Source of the DNA: Poriferisodalis sp965116715 | GTDB taxonomy: Bacteria > Actinomycetota > Acidimicrobiia > Acidimicrobiales > Poriferisodalaceae | Reading direction: 5' to 3' | DNA: 64,000 bases | NCBI GenBank assembly: GCA_965116715.1 | Contig: OZ220724.1 | Coordinates: 248,001-312,000 of the forward strand | In this document: piece by piece, positions 43,537-53,028 of the stretch | How the letters are laid out: each line of letters starts with the position of its first letter | Position numbering within the stretch: the stretch's first letter is position 1 | Made by a program: the position numbers and the translations under genes | Notes under the pieces: generated by a model | The model's input: the letters and a program-made list of their open reading frames with translations, nothing else | Told to the model about the DNA's origin: nothing | The model's database searches: none

Positions 43537-44855
43537 GTCGGCGAACCGGTGCGAACGCCAGCCCGGGCGCCGCCGCCTGGTTCAGCCTCGCCGGGCGCGG
43601 GCATCTCCAGTCCGGCGGCGGCGAACCGTGACGCCACCCGCCGGGACGTGTGCGGGGTTCTCACGGGCGACCCGCCGTGGCGGGCAGGCGCATAGAGCGT
43701 GGTGGTGTCGAACGATGCGCACCCGTCGCGATCGGGCTCCTCGACCGCCACGACCTCGGTGACCCCCACACCGGCGGGGCTCCGGCGCAGGTGCACCACG
43801 AGGTGGATCGACTCGGCCACCAGCTGCGTGATCGCCGCGACGGGCATGTCGCGCACGTCAGGGGCGAGCTGGCACATGAGCCGCAGCCGGCCGAGAGCCT
43901 GACGTGCCGATCCCGCGTGAATGGTCGCGTAGCCGGTGACGCCGCTGGACAGCGTCAGCAGCAAGGGGACTGCCTCGCGGTCACGGACCTCGCCCACGAT
44001 GGCCACATCGGGTGCCATGCGCAGGAAACCGGCCACTAGGCGCCTCAAGTCGACGGGAGATCGCTCGGTTCGGCCCGGCCGCGTCTGCATGCCGGCCACG
44101 TTCGGCAGCGGGATGACGAGCTCGAAGACCTCCTCGGCGGTCACCACCCGCAGGAGCGGATCGAGTTCTGCGGCGCAGCATCCCAGCAGCGTCGTCTTGC
44201 CGCTGCCCGGTGCGCCCGCGAACAGGATCGACAGCCGGGCGCGTACCGCAGAGCGCAGGAAGCCGGCGATCTCGCTCGTCAGGGTTCCCATGGCGGCCAA
44301 ATCGCCCAAGCTCGAGAATGCGGTGCCGGCGAACTTGCGGATGTTGAAGATCAGGTGACCCCCGCGGCCGATGTCGGGGTGGACGATGTGCAGCCGAGCG
44401 CCGTTGTCGAGTTGGGCGTCCTGCAATCCCTCGCTCGGATCCAGCTTGCGATGGGACGCCGTCGCATCATCGATGATCCTCGTCAGCGTGCGGCGGACGT
44501 GCTCGTCATCGTGAAATGACTCGTGATGCTGACCGCTGGGACCCTGGTGCCGCTTGACGAAGACCTCACCAGGTGCGTTGACCATGATCTCCCAGACATC
44601 GCCATCGGCCAGCAGCGCCTCGAGTGGGCCGTAGCCGAGCAGGTCGCGCACGATCCGGTCGGCAAGCGCGTCGGCGTCGTTCACCGCGTGGCCGCGCACG
44701 CCGCTCTTGAAATCGAGGTTCCAGCGCCGGATCTCCTCGTGGGCGAGCGCAGTGATCGCGTGATTCGCGCCTGGCGTGCGCGGATCCATGCCGCTGTGGC
44801 GAGCGCGTTCGGACACCGCCCGTTCGATCTCGGCGAGGGTCGCTGCGTCGGTCAC
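43533..44855 (-). CDS. tadA: TadA/CpaF pilus assembly ATPase
   Basis: 440-aa secretion ATPase of the CpaF type. Walker A is FAGAPGSGKTTLL (about residues 209-221); VTAEEVFEL and VAIVGEVRDREAVPLLLTLSSG cover the Asp box and Walker B, and GYATIHAGSARQALGRL holds the His box. The N-terminal domain includes LLGYGPLEALLADGDVWEIMVNAP. It powers pilus extension. The Pro/Gly-rich C-terminal tail is longer than usual. Coupled to the upstream SAF-domain gene (ATGA-type overlap at 44852-44855). Confidence 0.93.
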   Translation of the reverse strand: MTDAATLAEIERAVSERARHSGMDPRTPGANHAITALAHEEIRRWNLDFKSGVRGHAVNDADALADRIVRDLLGYGPLEALLADGDVWEIMVNAPGEVFVKRHQGPSGQHHESFHDDEHVRRTLTRIIDDATASHRKLDPSEGLQDAQLDNGARLHIVHPDIGRGGHLIFNIRKFAGTAFSSLGDLAAMGTLTSEIAGFLRSAVRARLSILFAGAPGSGKTTLLGCCAAELDPLLRVVTAEEVFELVIPLPNVAGMQTRPGRTERSPVDLRRLVAGFLRMAPDVAIVGEVRDREAVPLLLTLSSGVTGYATIHAGSARQALGRLRLMCQLAPDVRDMPVAAITQLVAESIHLVVHLRRSPAGVGVTEVVAVEEPDRDGCASFDTTTLYAPARHGGSPVRTPHTSRRVASRFAAAGLEMPAPGEAEPGGGARAGVRTGSPT

Positions 44856-45574
44856 GAGCCCACCGGTGGCATGGCCCCCCAGGGCCGGATCAAGGTGATG
44901 GCACCGGCATCAGCCGCCGCGGCAACGGCGACGGCCGCTGCGCGGTCATGCACCTGCAAGGTGACGGTGACGGTGTCGGACAGATGCTCCACGCCCGAGA
45001 GGTCATCGACATCAAGCACGAGAGCATCCGCCGCCAGCAGGCCTGCTGTGCCCGGGCCGGACTCATCCGCACGGCGTCCATCGGCGGCGATGACATCGAC
45101 CCGCTCGCCGGCGGCGATCAGGCCGTTGAGGGCGCCGGGACGGTCGAGCTCGACGGCAATGGCATAGCCCGTGTCTTTGCCGCGGGTCGAGTGATGCGAA
45201 CCGATATCACCGCGGGTCAGCAGTTCTCCGGCGTGAATGGCGTCGACCACCAGGCCGCCGACGACGTCGTCGTCGTTGTCGAAGACGGTCGCTGAGACCT
45301 CGGCCGGCAAGCGCATCGACACGAGGGCGACGTCGGCCGCTTCGATCACTCTGCCCGGCGCGAGACGAGTCCTTGCCACGAGGTAGCTGGTCTCGGGCGC
45401 TGCCGCCGACTGCTCGAATGCCCACCACAGGCCGAGCGCTGCGACACCGCACAGGACGCTGCCCGCAATGACCCGGGGGCGCACCGATGATCGGGCGGCA
45501 ACAGCTGAGCGGCGGGTCGCGGATGCCGGCGGCAGAGGTCGGCGATCGGTGGACGACAGCGAGTCTGTGGGCAC
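44852..45574 (-). CDS. CpaB/RcpC-like SAF-domain pilus protein
   Basis: 240-aa protein with one N-terminal membrane helix (VIAGSVLCGVAALGLWWAFEQ) and an SAF domain (LVARTRLAPGRVIEAADV, GGLVVDAIHAGELLTRGDI), as in CpaB/RcpC. First gene of the minus-strand tad operon, starting at GTG 45574. Such proteins act in the periplasmic part of the pilus channel. Confidence 0.82.
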   Translation of the reverse strand: MPTDSLSSTDRRPLPPASATRRSAVAARSSVRPRVIAGSVLCGVAALGLWWAFEQSAAAPETSYLVARTRLAPGRVIEAADVALVSMRLPAEVSATVFDNDDDVVGGLVVDAIHAGELLTRGDIGSHHSTRGKDTGYAIAVELDRPGALNGLIAAGERVDVIAADGRRADESGPGTAGLLAADALVLDVDDLSGVEHLSDTVTVTLQVHDRAAAVAVAAAADAGAITLIRPWGAMPPVGS

Positions 45575-45791
45575 GCTGCAGACTTAATCACCTTTGAGTG
45601 AACTCACCAAATAATTATTGAAATACTAGGAAACATATTCAATAGGCTGAGCAAATGTGGCGATATGGCGCGCGATATCAATGATCGATGTCGTAGTGCA
45701 CGTAGTCTGACGGTTCGCGCAGTAGCGTTAGCCTACAGGGACAAACTTCATCCCTTGAGCGCCAACATCCGACCGACTGTGAGATGCACCG
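45575..45791. promoter_or_regulatory. AT-rich divergent control region between tad operon and BldC-like gene
   Basis: 217-bp gap with no gene. The stretch about 45580-45660 is strikingly AT-rich for this genome (ATAATTATTGAAATACTAGG). It holds an inverted repeat TGAGT-GA-ACTCA (45595-45606) about 21 bp before the tad operon start. It must contain the tad promoter (minus strand) and that of the BldC-like gene. Regulator identity is inferred only. Confidence 0.5.
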
Positions 45792-46124
45792 ATGCCAGAG
45801 GAGCCGACCGACTCAGGCGACAGCGATGCAACAGGTGCAGAACAGCACCAGGTTCCGTACGACGAGATCATCTGGCTGTCCACGCTGAAGGCAGCAAACC
45901 GCATGGGCATCACCACCCGGACGCTGTATCGCTTCGTCGACCGGGGTGACCTGCCCGCGTACCGATTCGGACGCGTCATCCGGCTGCGGCTCGACGACGT
46001 GGACAGATTCATCGAGCAGAGCAGGGTCGAACCGGGAAGCCTCGAGCATCTCTACCCCGAAGCACGTCCGGACCATCCCGATGACGGCGACGACCTCGGC
46101 GAAGACGGCGAAGAACCCGGGTAG
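45792..46124 (+). CDS. BldC-like MerR/excisionase-type DNA-binding protein
   Basis: 110-aa protein. WLSTLKAANRMGITTRTLYRFVDRGDLPAYRFGRVIRL is a BldC/excisionase-type winged helix, flanked by acidic tails (GDDLGEDGEEPG at the end). BldC controls development in Streptomyces by cooperative binding to AT-rich direct repeats. It lies beside the AT-rich region that it shares with the divergent tad operon, making it a candidate regulator of pili. Confidence 0.8.
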   Translation: MPEEPTDSGDSDATGAEQHQVPYDEIIWLSTLKAANRMGITTRTLYRFVDRGDLPAYRFGRVIRLRLDDVDRFIEQSRVEPGSLEHLYPEARPDHPDDGDDLGEDGEEPG

Positions 46125-46135
46125 GTCGACGGCGG

Positions 46136-46921
46136 TTGAGCAACGAGGGGAATCCACCCGCTGACGCCGGCGCGTCAGGGGGCGTGTGGAGCACGATCAG
46201 CCCGCGCTTCGGCATTCACCCGGACTGGCGCACCGCTGTGCACCGGCAGCGCTGGCCCGGGGGCCTCGCGCTGTTGTTCCTCCTCGGCCTCGGTGGCTCG
46301 CTGGTGCTGCTCGCTGCGTCCTTGCTTGCGGCGAGAACCGGCTACGACAACGCCCCCATCGTCGAGCTGCTCGATCGGCCCGCCGTCGAACAGGTGGTGC
46401 TGGTGGTGCTGTTCGCCCCGCTGATCGAGGAGCTCGTCTTCCGGCTTGCGCTGGCCGCCCGCTTGCGCCTCGGCGTGCTCGCCCTCACTGCGGCATTCGG
46501 ACTCGTGAACTTTGCCGGAGGCGACGGACCCGTCATGGTCGTCGCAGCCGTCTTCGCCTTGGTCGTGCTGCTGTCGGGCGCGTTGTGGATCCAATCGCTC
46601 ATCGCCGGGGTGGCACGGACCGAATCCGGCGGCGAGCCCGGGGCAGGGGCCTGGCGCGACAGCGTTGCCCGCTGGTGGGAAGCTCACCCGCGCTGGCCGG
46701 TGTGGTGCTCGATCGCTGCATTCGGCATCGTGCACCTCGCCAACTACGACGTCGCCTGGTCCTTCGCTGCGGTCGTGGTGGCACCCCTGGTGGTGAGCCC
46801 GCAGATCTGGCTCGGTCTCATGTTCACCATCGCACGGGTGCGCTACGGCTGGTGGGCGGGCCTGGTGCTGCACGCGTTCCACAATCTCGCGGTCTGGAGC
46901 GTGACCAGCGCTGCCGGCTGA
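46136..46921 (+). CDS. CPBP-family intramembrane metalloprotease
   Basis: 261-aa multi-pass membrane protein. CPBP/CAAX-protease motifs are visible: LIEELVFR (EExxxR, about residue 97), FGIVHLANY (FxxxH) and LVLHAFHN (HxxxN-like). The family includes prenyl-protein processing and bacteriocin-immunity proteases. The TTG at 46136 is the assigned start, 11 bp after the BldC-like gene; a later GTG is possible. Substrate unknown. Confidence 0.82.
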   Translation: MSNEGNPPADAGASGGVWSTISPRFGIHPDWRTAVHRQRWPGGLALLFLLGLGGSLVLLAASLLAARTGYDNAPIVELLDRPAVEQVVLVVLFAPLIEELVFRLALAARLRLGVLALTAAFGLVNFAGGDGPVMVVAAVFALVVLLSGALWIQSLIAGVARTESGGEPGAGAWRDSVARWWEAHPRWPVWCSIAAFGIVHLANYDVAWSFAAVVVAPLVVSPQIWLGLMFTIARVRYGWWAGLVLHAFHNLAVWSVTSAAG

Positions 46922-46991
46922 ACGAGAAATTCCCGGGGTTCGCCGCGAAACGCATCGGTACCCTTGCAGCCCGAGCGGGATACCGGCATCA

Positions 46992-48425
46992 GTGAGCTTG
47001 CAGATCTTCGACACGATGACGCGGCGCAAGACCGCCTTCGTCCCGCGGACACCGGGCGAGATCTCGATGTATGTCTGCGGACCGACGGTGTACGACGTGC
47101 CGCACCTCGGCCATGGCCGCACTGCGGTGACCTATGACGTGATCCGGCGGTACTTGGAGTGGGCGGGATTTGACGTCACGGTGGCATCGAACGTCACCGA
47201 CATCGACGACAAGATCGTGGAACGCGCCCAGCGGGAACAGCGCTCAGAGGCCGACGTCTCTGCCGAGTTCACCGTCGCCTATGACGAGCAGATGGACCGG
47301 CTCGGCGTACTGCGGCCCCATTCGCGACCTCACGCCACGCACTTCATCTCCCAGATGATCGACGTGATCGCTGAGTTGCTGTCGATCGGCGCTGCGTACG
47401 AGGTGTCGGGCAAGGGTGTCTACTTCGCCGTGGAATCAGCCCCCGGCTACGGCACGCTGGCGGGCCGGACCACAGAACAGCTCAACGCGGATGCAGGTGC
47501 CCGCATCGAAGTCGACCCTGACAAGCGCTCACCGCTGGACTTCGCACTCTGGAAGGCAGCGCGACCGGGAGAGCCGCGCTGGGAGACCCCGTGGGGGGAG
47601 GGCAGGCCCGGCTGGCACACCGAATGCGTGGCCATGTCGCTCAGCGCGCTGGGCCCCGGATTCGACATCCACGGCGGCGGGGACGACTTGATCTTCCCCC
47701 ATCACCAGAACGAGTGGGCCCAGGTGACTGCCACAGGCGAGGCGTTTGCCCGGTATTGGGTGCACAGCGCCATGGTGAATGTGGGCAGCCAGAAGATGGC
47801 CAAGTCGCTGGGGAACTACACCCATCTCGCTGACGCGATCGACGCCGCCGGTGCCCGGGCCGTGCGCCTGCTGGCGCTGCAGACCCACTACCGGCGTGCC
47901 ATGGAGATGGGACCCGATGCGCTCGACGCTGCCCGCAGCGCGGTCGACCGCCTCGATGCGTTCGCACGCCGGCTTGCCCTCGCCGGTCTGGATCTCCACG
48001 ACGGTGCCACGCTGCGGCGAGCCGACCTCGAAGGCGAGCTCGCCGTAGGGTTTGACCCCGATGCCGTGGCAGCATTCGCAGCCGCGATGGACGACGACTT
48101 TTCCACGCCCACAGCGCTGGACGTGGTCTTCCGGCTGGTACGCCGCGCGAACGCTGCGCTCGACAGCGCTCAGCAGACCGACGCTGCGGGGTCAGCGCGC
48201 ACGGCGCTGCACCTGCTGGGTGTTCTCGGGCTCAGCGCGGGCGATGACGCAGAAGTGCCGGACAGCGGGCTCAGTGATGCGGAGGTGGAGGCGCTGCTGG
48301 CCGAACGGGCAGCAGCGCGCGCCGCCCGGGACTTCTCGACCTCTGATCGGATCCGAGATGAGCTCGCGTCCGCCGGCATCGCTGTGTCGGACAGTCCCGA
48401 CGGGGCTACCTGGCATCGACGCTGA
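46992..48425 (+). CDS. cysS: Cysteinyl-tRNA synthetase
   Basis: 477-aa class I synthetase charging tRNA-Cys. CGPTVYDVPHLGHGRT contains the HIGH-type motif, FDIHGGGDDLIFPHH holds zinc/active-site residues, and KMAKS (about residue 268) is the KMSKS loop. The C-terminal part (LSDAEVEALLAERAAARAARDF) is the anticodon-side helix common to CysS. GTG 46992 is the start. The mycothiol ligase MshC was considered, but the full C-terminal domain favours CysS. It is convergent with the giant gene 35 bp downstream. Confidence 0.95.
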   Translation: MSLQIFDTMTRRKTAFVPRTPGEISMYVCGPTVYDVPHLGHGRTAVTYDVIRRYLEWAGFDVTVASNVTDIDDKIVERAQREQRSEADVSAEFTVAYDEQMDRLGVLRPHSRPHATHFISQMIDVIAELLSIGAAYEVSGKGVYFAVESAPGYGTLAGRTTEQLNADAGARIEVDPDKRSPLDFALWKAARPGEPRWETPWGEGRPGWHTECVAMSLSALGPGFDIHGGGDDLIFPHHQNEWAQVTATGEAFARYWVHSAMVNVGSQKMAKSLGNYTHLADAIDAAGARAVRLLALQTHYRRAMEMGPDALDAARSAVDRLDAFARRLALAGLDLHDGATLRRADLEGELAVGFDPDAVAAFAAAMDDDFSTPTALDVVFRLVRRANAALDSAQQTDAAGSARTALHLLGVLGLSAGDDAEVPDSGLSDAEVEALLAERAAARAARDFSTSDRIRDELASAGIAVSDSPDGATWHRR

Positions 48426-48460
48426 CACAGTTGCACGCGAGGAGTCTGCCAATGGGCCCC

Positions 48461-51400
48461 TCACGAGGCGCGGGTGATGGTGACGGTGTAGGTGTAGGTG
48501 TCGGTGCCGTTGGGGGCGGTCACCTCGATGGTGATGGTGTTGACGCCGGTGGCGAGGTTGACCTGGTAGCCGCCGGTGTTGTCGTCGGCGTCCTCGGTGA
48601 CGTCCTCGGTCATGTCGTCGCTGTCGGCCGCGGTGATGGACACTTCCGAGTCGCCGCGGTCGAAGGCGGCCACCGCGGCCACGGTGGTGGTCGACACGCT
48701 GTTGGACACCTCGGCCGTGTAGTTCGGCTTGCCGTGGATGAAGTGGCCGAAGTCGACGTCGCTCATCGTCAGCGAGTACAGCTTGGCGTTGGAGGGCAGG
48801 CTGAACGCCTTGATGCCCGACAAGGGCCGCCTGTCTGGGTCGTCGTAGGGAGCGTCCAGGACCCACATGGTGCGGCCGTCGGACCACAGGCCGCGGGGGT
48901 GGGTGACGCCGTCGAGGCCCACGGGGATGTCCATGCCCGGCATCCGGGCGCCGTCGGCCAGCGCGTAGGCCTCGAGCCGCGACGTGGCGTCGCCCTCATT
49001 GGCGGCGACCCACATGACCGTGCCGTCAGACCACAGGGCGAACGACACCTTGTTATCGGCTGCGAATCTGGAGTCCCCGGTGGTGGTGACGGTGATGTCG
49101 CGGTCGGCCTTTCGGGCCTTGGTGGCGAAGTCGAACGCCTGGAGCTTGCCCCCCAGAGGCACGCTGTCGTAGGCAGGACTGTCGTCGACTGACGCCACCC
49201 AGATGGTCTCGCCGTCTGACCACAGGTCTCGCGGCCCCTCGGTGTCGAAGAACGACTGGGTGTGGATGTACTCCCCGGTGGATGACGCCATGTCGATGGC
49301 TTCGATATAGGGGTGCCATGTCTTGGTGTTGACCCAGGGCTGGGCTATCCACATGGTGTCGCCGTCGGCCCACAGGCCGGTGTCGTACCAGCTGTGCTCT
49401 TCGTTGCGCCGGAGGTCGTGCTGTGACTGGCGGTCCCCGGTGTCGAGGTCGTAGGCGTAGATCGTGTAGCTGGCGGAGCCCAGCAGCCACATGGTGTCGC
49501 CGTTGGACCAGATGTCGTAGGGGCCTAAAAACTCCGAGTGTTGGCTGGGAATATTGCCGAGCAGGTCTTTGGTGGTGTCGCGTCTGGTGCGCAGCAGGTG
49601 CACGGTGTAGACCTTGGCGGGTGAGCCGTCTTGGGGGGCGACGGTGACGGTGACGGCGGCCGGCGCGCCGTCGTCGATGTCGATCTGGTGCCCGCTGGTG
49701 GTGCCGTCGTCGTCGGCGGGCAGCGGGGTGACCGTGGCGTTGGCGTTGCCCGCGGTGTAGGCGACCGTGGTGGTGAATCCGTCGTCGGACTGGGTGTTGG
49801 TGAGCCGGTAGGTGTAGTCGGTGACGGCCGAGTCGAACGTCGGCGACAGCGTCACGCCGGTCAGGCTCAGCGCCGACAGGGTGTTGTCGCTCGACAGGTT
49901 GCCGGTGGTGCCGGCGAGGGTGGTGAGCGTGAGCGTGTATTGCATCGACTCGCCGTCTCTGGTCAGCGTGACGGAGATGTCGGTGACCCCGTCGGCGTCG
50001 AGGGTCACCTGGTGGCCCTCGTCGTTGGTATCGGCGTCGCCGGGCGAGATCGCCACCGTCGCGCCGGTGTGGATCGACTCGGCCTGCACCGTCACCTCGG
50101 TGACGTCCGCGGCGATGTTGCGGGCGTAGTCGGTGACCGAGGGGGTGAAGTCGTCGAGGTTGACGCCGCTCACCTCGAGGCTCCGCAGGCCGTCCTGGAC
50201 CAGCGTCACCTTGTAGACCTGCGCATACCGGGACGGCACGCCCGGGACATTCGATTTCAGGGTGAAGGTGGTGGAGCCGTCGGCGTCCAGGCTGACCTGC
50301 TGCCCTCTGCTGCCGATACGGTACGGGCCCCCGTCGATGGACACCCGGAGATCGCCTTGATGTGAGATCGCAAACAAGCTCACTTCGGTGAGCTCGGGGG
50401 ACACCTCGTGGGTGAACTCGTCGGCGGCCGGGTCCCAGCCCGGCAGACCCGCACTGTCGATATTGTTGAGACGGAGAGAATTTATGCGATTGTCCTCGCC
50501 GCTCGGCGTCGGCGGGACCCGCACCTTGATGTTGTTGACCATCGTCTGGCGGTGGCCGGTGGGGCCTTGGACGACGGTGACGGTGACGGCGGCGATGCCG
50601 CTTGAGGGGATGTTCACCTGGTGGCCTTCGGCGAGGCCGTCGGCGTCGGCGGGGGTGATGGTGATATCTGCGTCGGATCGCAGCGCCTTGGCGTCGATTG
50701 TCGCCTGGGTGGTGCCATAGGACACATGGGTCGAGCCCGAGAGCGGTTGGGATCTTTGGGATCTACTGCCCCCCAGCCAGTCCTTGCCGTTGATGGCGAG
50801 GCGGCGGAGGCGGGCGTCGGCGGGGAGGTTGTAGATGAACACTTTGGTGGTGTCGGCGTCGGCGATCCACAGCTGGGACTGGTCGGACCACATGGCCAGG
50901 GGCTGGTCGTTGTCGTCGGAGAGCCGCTGGTCGGCGTCGGACAGGCGCCGCTTGATGTCCTGGCTGGCGTCCCTTTGGCCGTTGTCGAGGCGGTAGGCGT
51001 AGACCCGGGCGTCGGCGCGGTCCGACACCCACAGGGTCGCGCCGTCGGACCACACCCCGACGGGGTCTTGGTGGGGTCGGCCCGAGGTGTCGATGGTGCG
51101 GGCGAGGGCCTTGGTGGAGCGGTTGTACACGTAGATCTTGGCGTCGTCGTTGTCGACGACGTACAGGTCGGAGCTGTCGGCCCAGATGCCCATGGGGTTG
51201 GCGTTGCCCGCGCCGGACAGCGTCGTGTAGTCCGCGGCGGACTTGCGGTCGCCCGCCTCGATCGCAGGGGTGGCGTCGGTGTCGGCGTTGCGGTGGTAGC
51301 CCAAAATGGCGGCGGTTGCGTCGCTGGCGACCCACACGGTGTCGGCGTCCATCCACAGGCCGTGCGACGTGCCGGCCTGGGTCGGGTTGTCGGTGGACGC

Positions 51401-52977
51401 GGGCAGGTCCAAGTCGATGTCCTTGTCGCTGTCGCGGGCGCCGCCCGACAGCGTGTAGGCGTAGATCTTGCCGTCCCAGTCGCCGGAGCCGCGCGCCGAC
51501 ACCCAGATCGTGGTCCCGTCAGACCAGAACGCCTGCGCGGTGAGGTTGTTGGTGGCCAGGTCCGACACGATGTCGTCCGACGCGCCCGACGCCATCATGC
51601 TCGCCGCCCACAAATCGTCCACCCACCCCGACACGCCCGACGGCGGCTCGAATGCTTTGCCGTCGGGGAAGAACCTGCTCTGCGCCGCGGCCGCAGGCTG
51701 GGTGTCGGCGGGGAACTCGATGAACGCCACCCCGTCGTCGGTGGTGCGCAGCTTGGCCACCGCGTCGGGGCCCTGGGTCAGCCCCGCCGCCGCCGAGCCC
51801 GCTGGCGGCGTCGCCACCAGAACGACCTCGCTGGACAAACCGCCGCCGGCGGCGAACTCGTAGCCGTCATCGGCCACCGCGCCCGCAAAGGCCACCACCG
51901 CGTACCGGTACGAACGGCCCGGCTCAGCGGTGGCGTCGAAGAACTCGTAGCCCGTGCGGCCCCGCTCCCACTCCACCGCGCCCACCACGTCCAACGGCGC
52001 GCGCCTGGCGCTGTCGGTGCGCCTCACCCTCATCGAGAAAACCTCCGCCCACGACGGCTGCTCGGGCACCGTCCAGCTCAGCGCCACCCCGCCGCCCTGC
52101 GCCACAGCCCCCAAACCCGCAGGCCCCACCGGCGGCTCCGACTCCACAGTCACCGCCACCGCATCGGAGAACACGTCGGGCAGACGCTCATGGACGCCGC
52201 CGCGGAACCTGTGGGCCTCCAGCCCCACCCGATACTCATAGGCCGCGCCCGCCACAACACCGCTGGTGTCGTGGTACCAGGCCTCGCCGGAGTCCCAATC
52301 GATCCCGAAATACGACACCACGTCCAGCGTCGACCACGCCCCGCCCCCCTCGCGGCGCTCCACAAACATGTCGCCGATCGAAAAGTCCCCGTACCCGTGA
52401 TCCGGCAAATGCGGCGCCACCCACGCCAACCGCACCGACCGGTGCGTCGCCGTCGCCGACAACCCCTCAGGCGCCAACACCCCCACCGGCTCGGCGGCCT
52501 CGGCCGCAGACACCGAGAACGCAACCTCCAAAACCCCCAACACCTCGCCCGACAACCGCCGCTGCGAATACGCCACCGCCCGCAACACATACTCCCCCTC
52601 AGGCAACGCCCCGCCAAACAACCACCGGGCCGCGCCGTTGCGATAGTCCCCATACAACGAATACGGCGCCAGATTCTCCGTCTGGGAATGCGCCGCCGCC
52701 CCGCTCAACTCCAAACCACACTCCCCACCGAACTGCCCGACACCAACTCCGCCCGAAACCCATAACTCCCCCCAACCGGATCAGCCACCACCACACTCGA
52801 ACCGTCCACCAGATCCGCAACCACCGACTGATCCGACGCATCCACCAAAACCAAACCCGCCAACGGCCCCGCCGCAGCCACCTCCTGCGCCGCCACAGGC
52901 ACCACTGCCAAACCGCCCGCCACCAACACCACGACAAGCGCCATCCCCGCGGTCTTCAACTTTGCAGACAGCGCCAT
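48461..52977 (-). pseudogene. Giant secreted propeller/cadherin-like protein, copy 1 (frameshifted near N-terminus)
   Basis: About 1500 codons. It begins at ATG 52977 (AAAGGAC upstream) with its own signal peptide (LKTAGMALVVVLVAGGLAVVPVAAQ), then shares the mature N-terminus with copy 2. At about 52716-52717 a CC replaces the CCC of copy 2, shifting the frame after ~90 residues; the remaining 1417 codons to 48461 are intact. Architecture as in copy 2: Fn3-like domains, five W-x-D-G blades, cadherin-like beta sandwiches, five more blades and a final sandwich. It is either a recent pseudogene, a phase-variable gene or a sequencing error. Role unknown; probably cell-surface or extracellular binding. 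Confidence 0.75.
50768..52890. repeat. 2.1-kb near-identical block, copy 1
   Basis: Matches 55324-57447 with only about three substitutions noticed near its left end plus the 1-bp deletion at 52716. It spans the region from the mature N-terminus to the end of the first blade set. Identity stops abruptly at both ends: signal peptide on one side, first variable patch on the other. Confidence 0.85.
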
Positions 52978-53028
52978 TTGAATTTGTCCTTTCGCTTGGC
53001 CCCCGCCCGCCGGCGGGATGCGCTCCGT

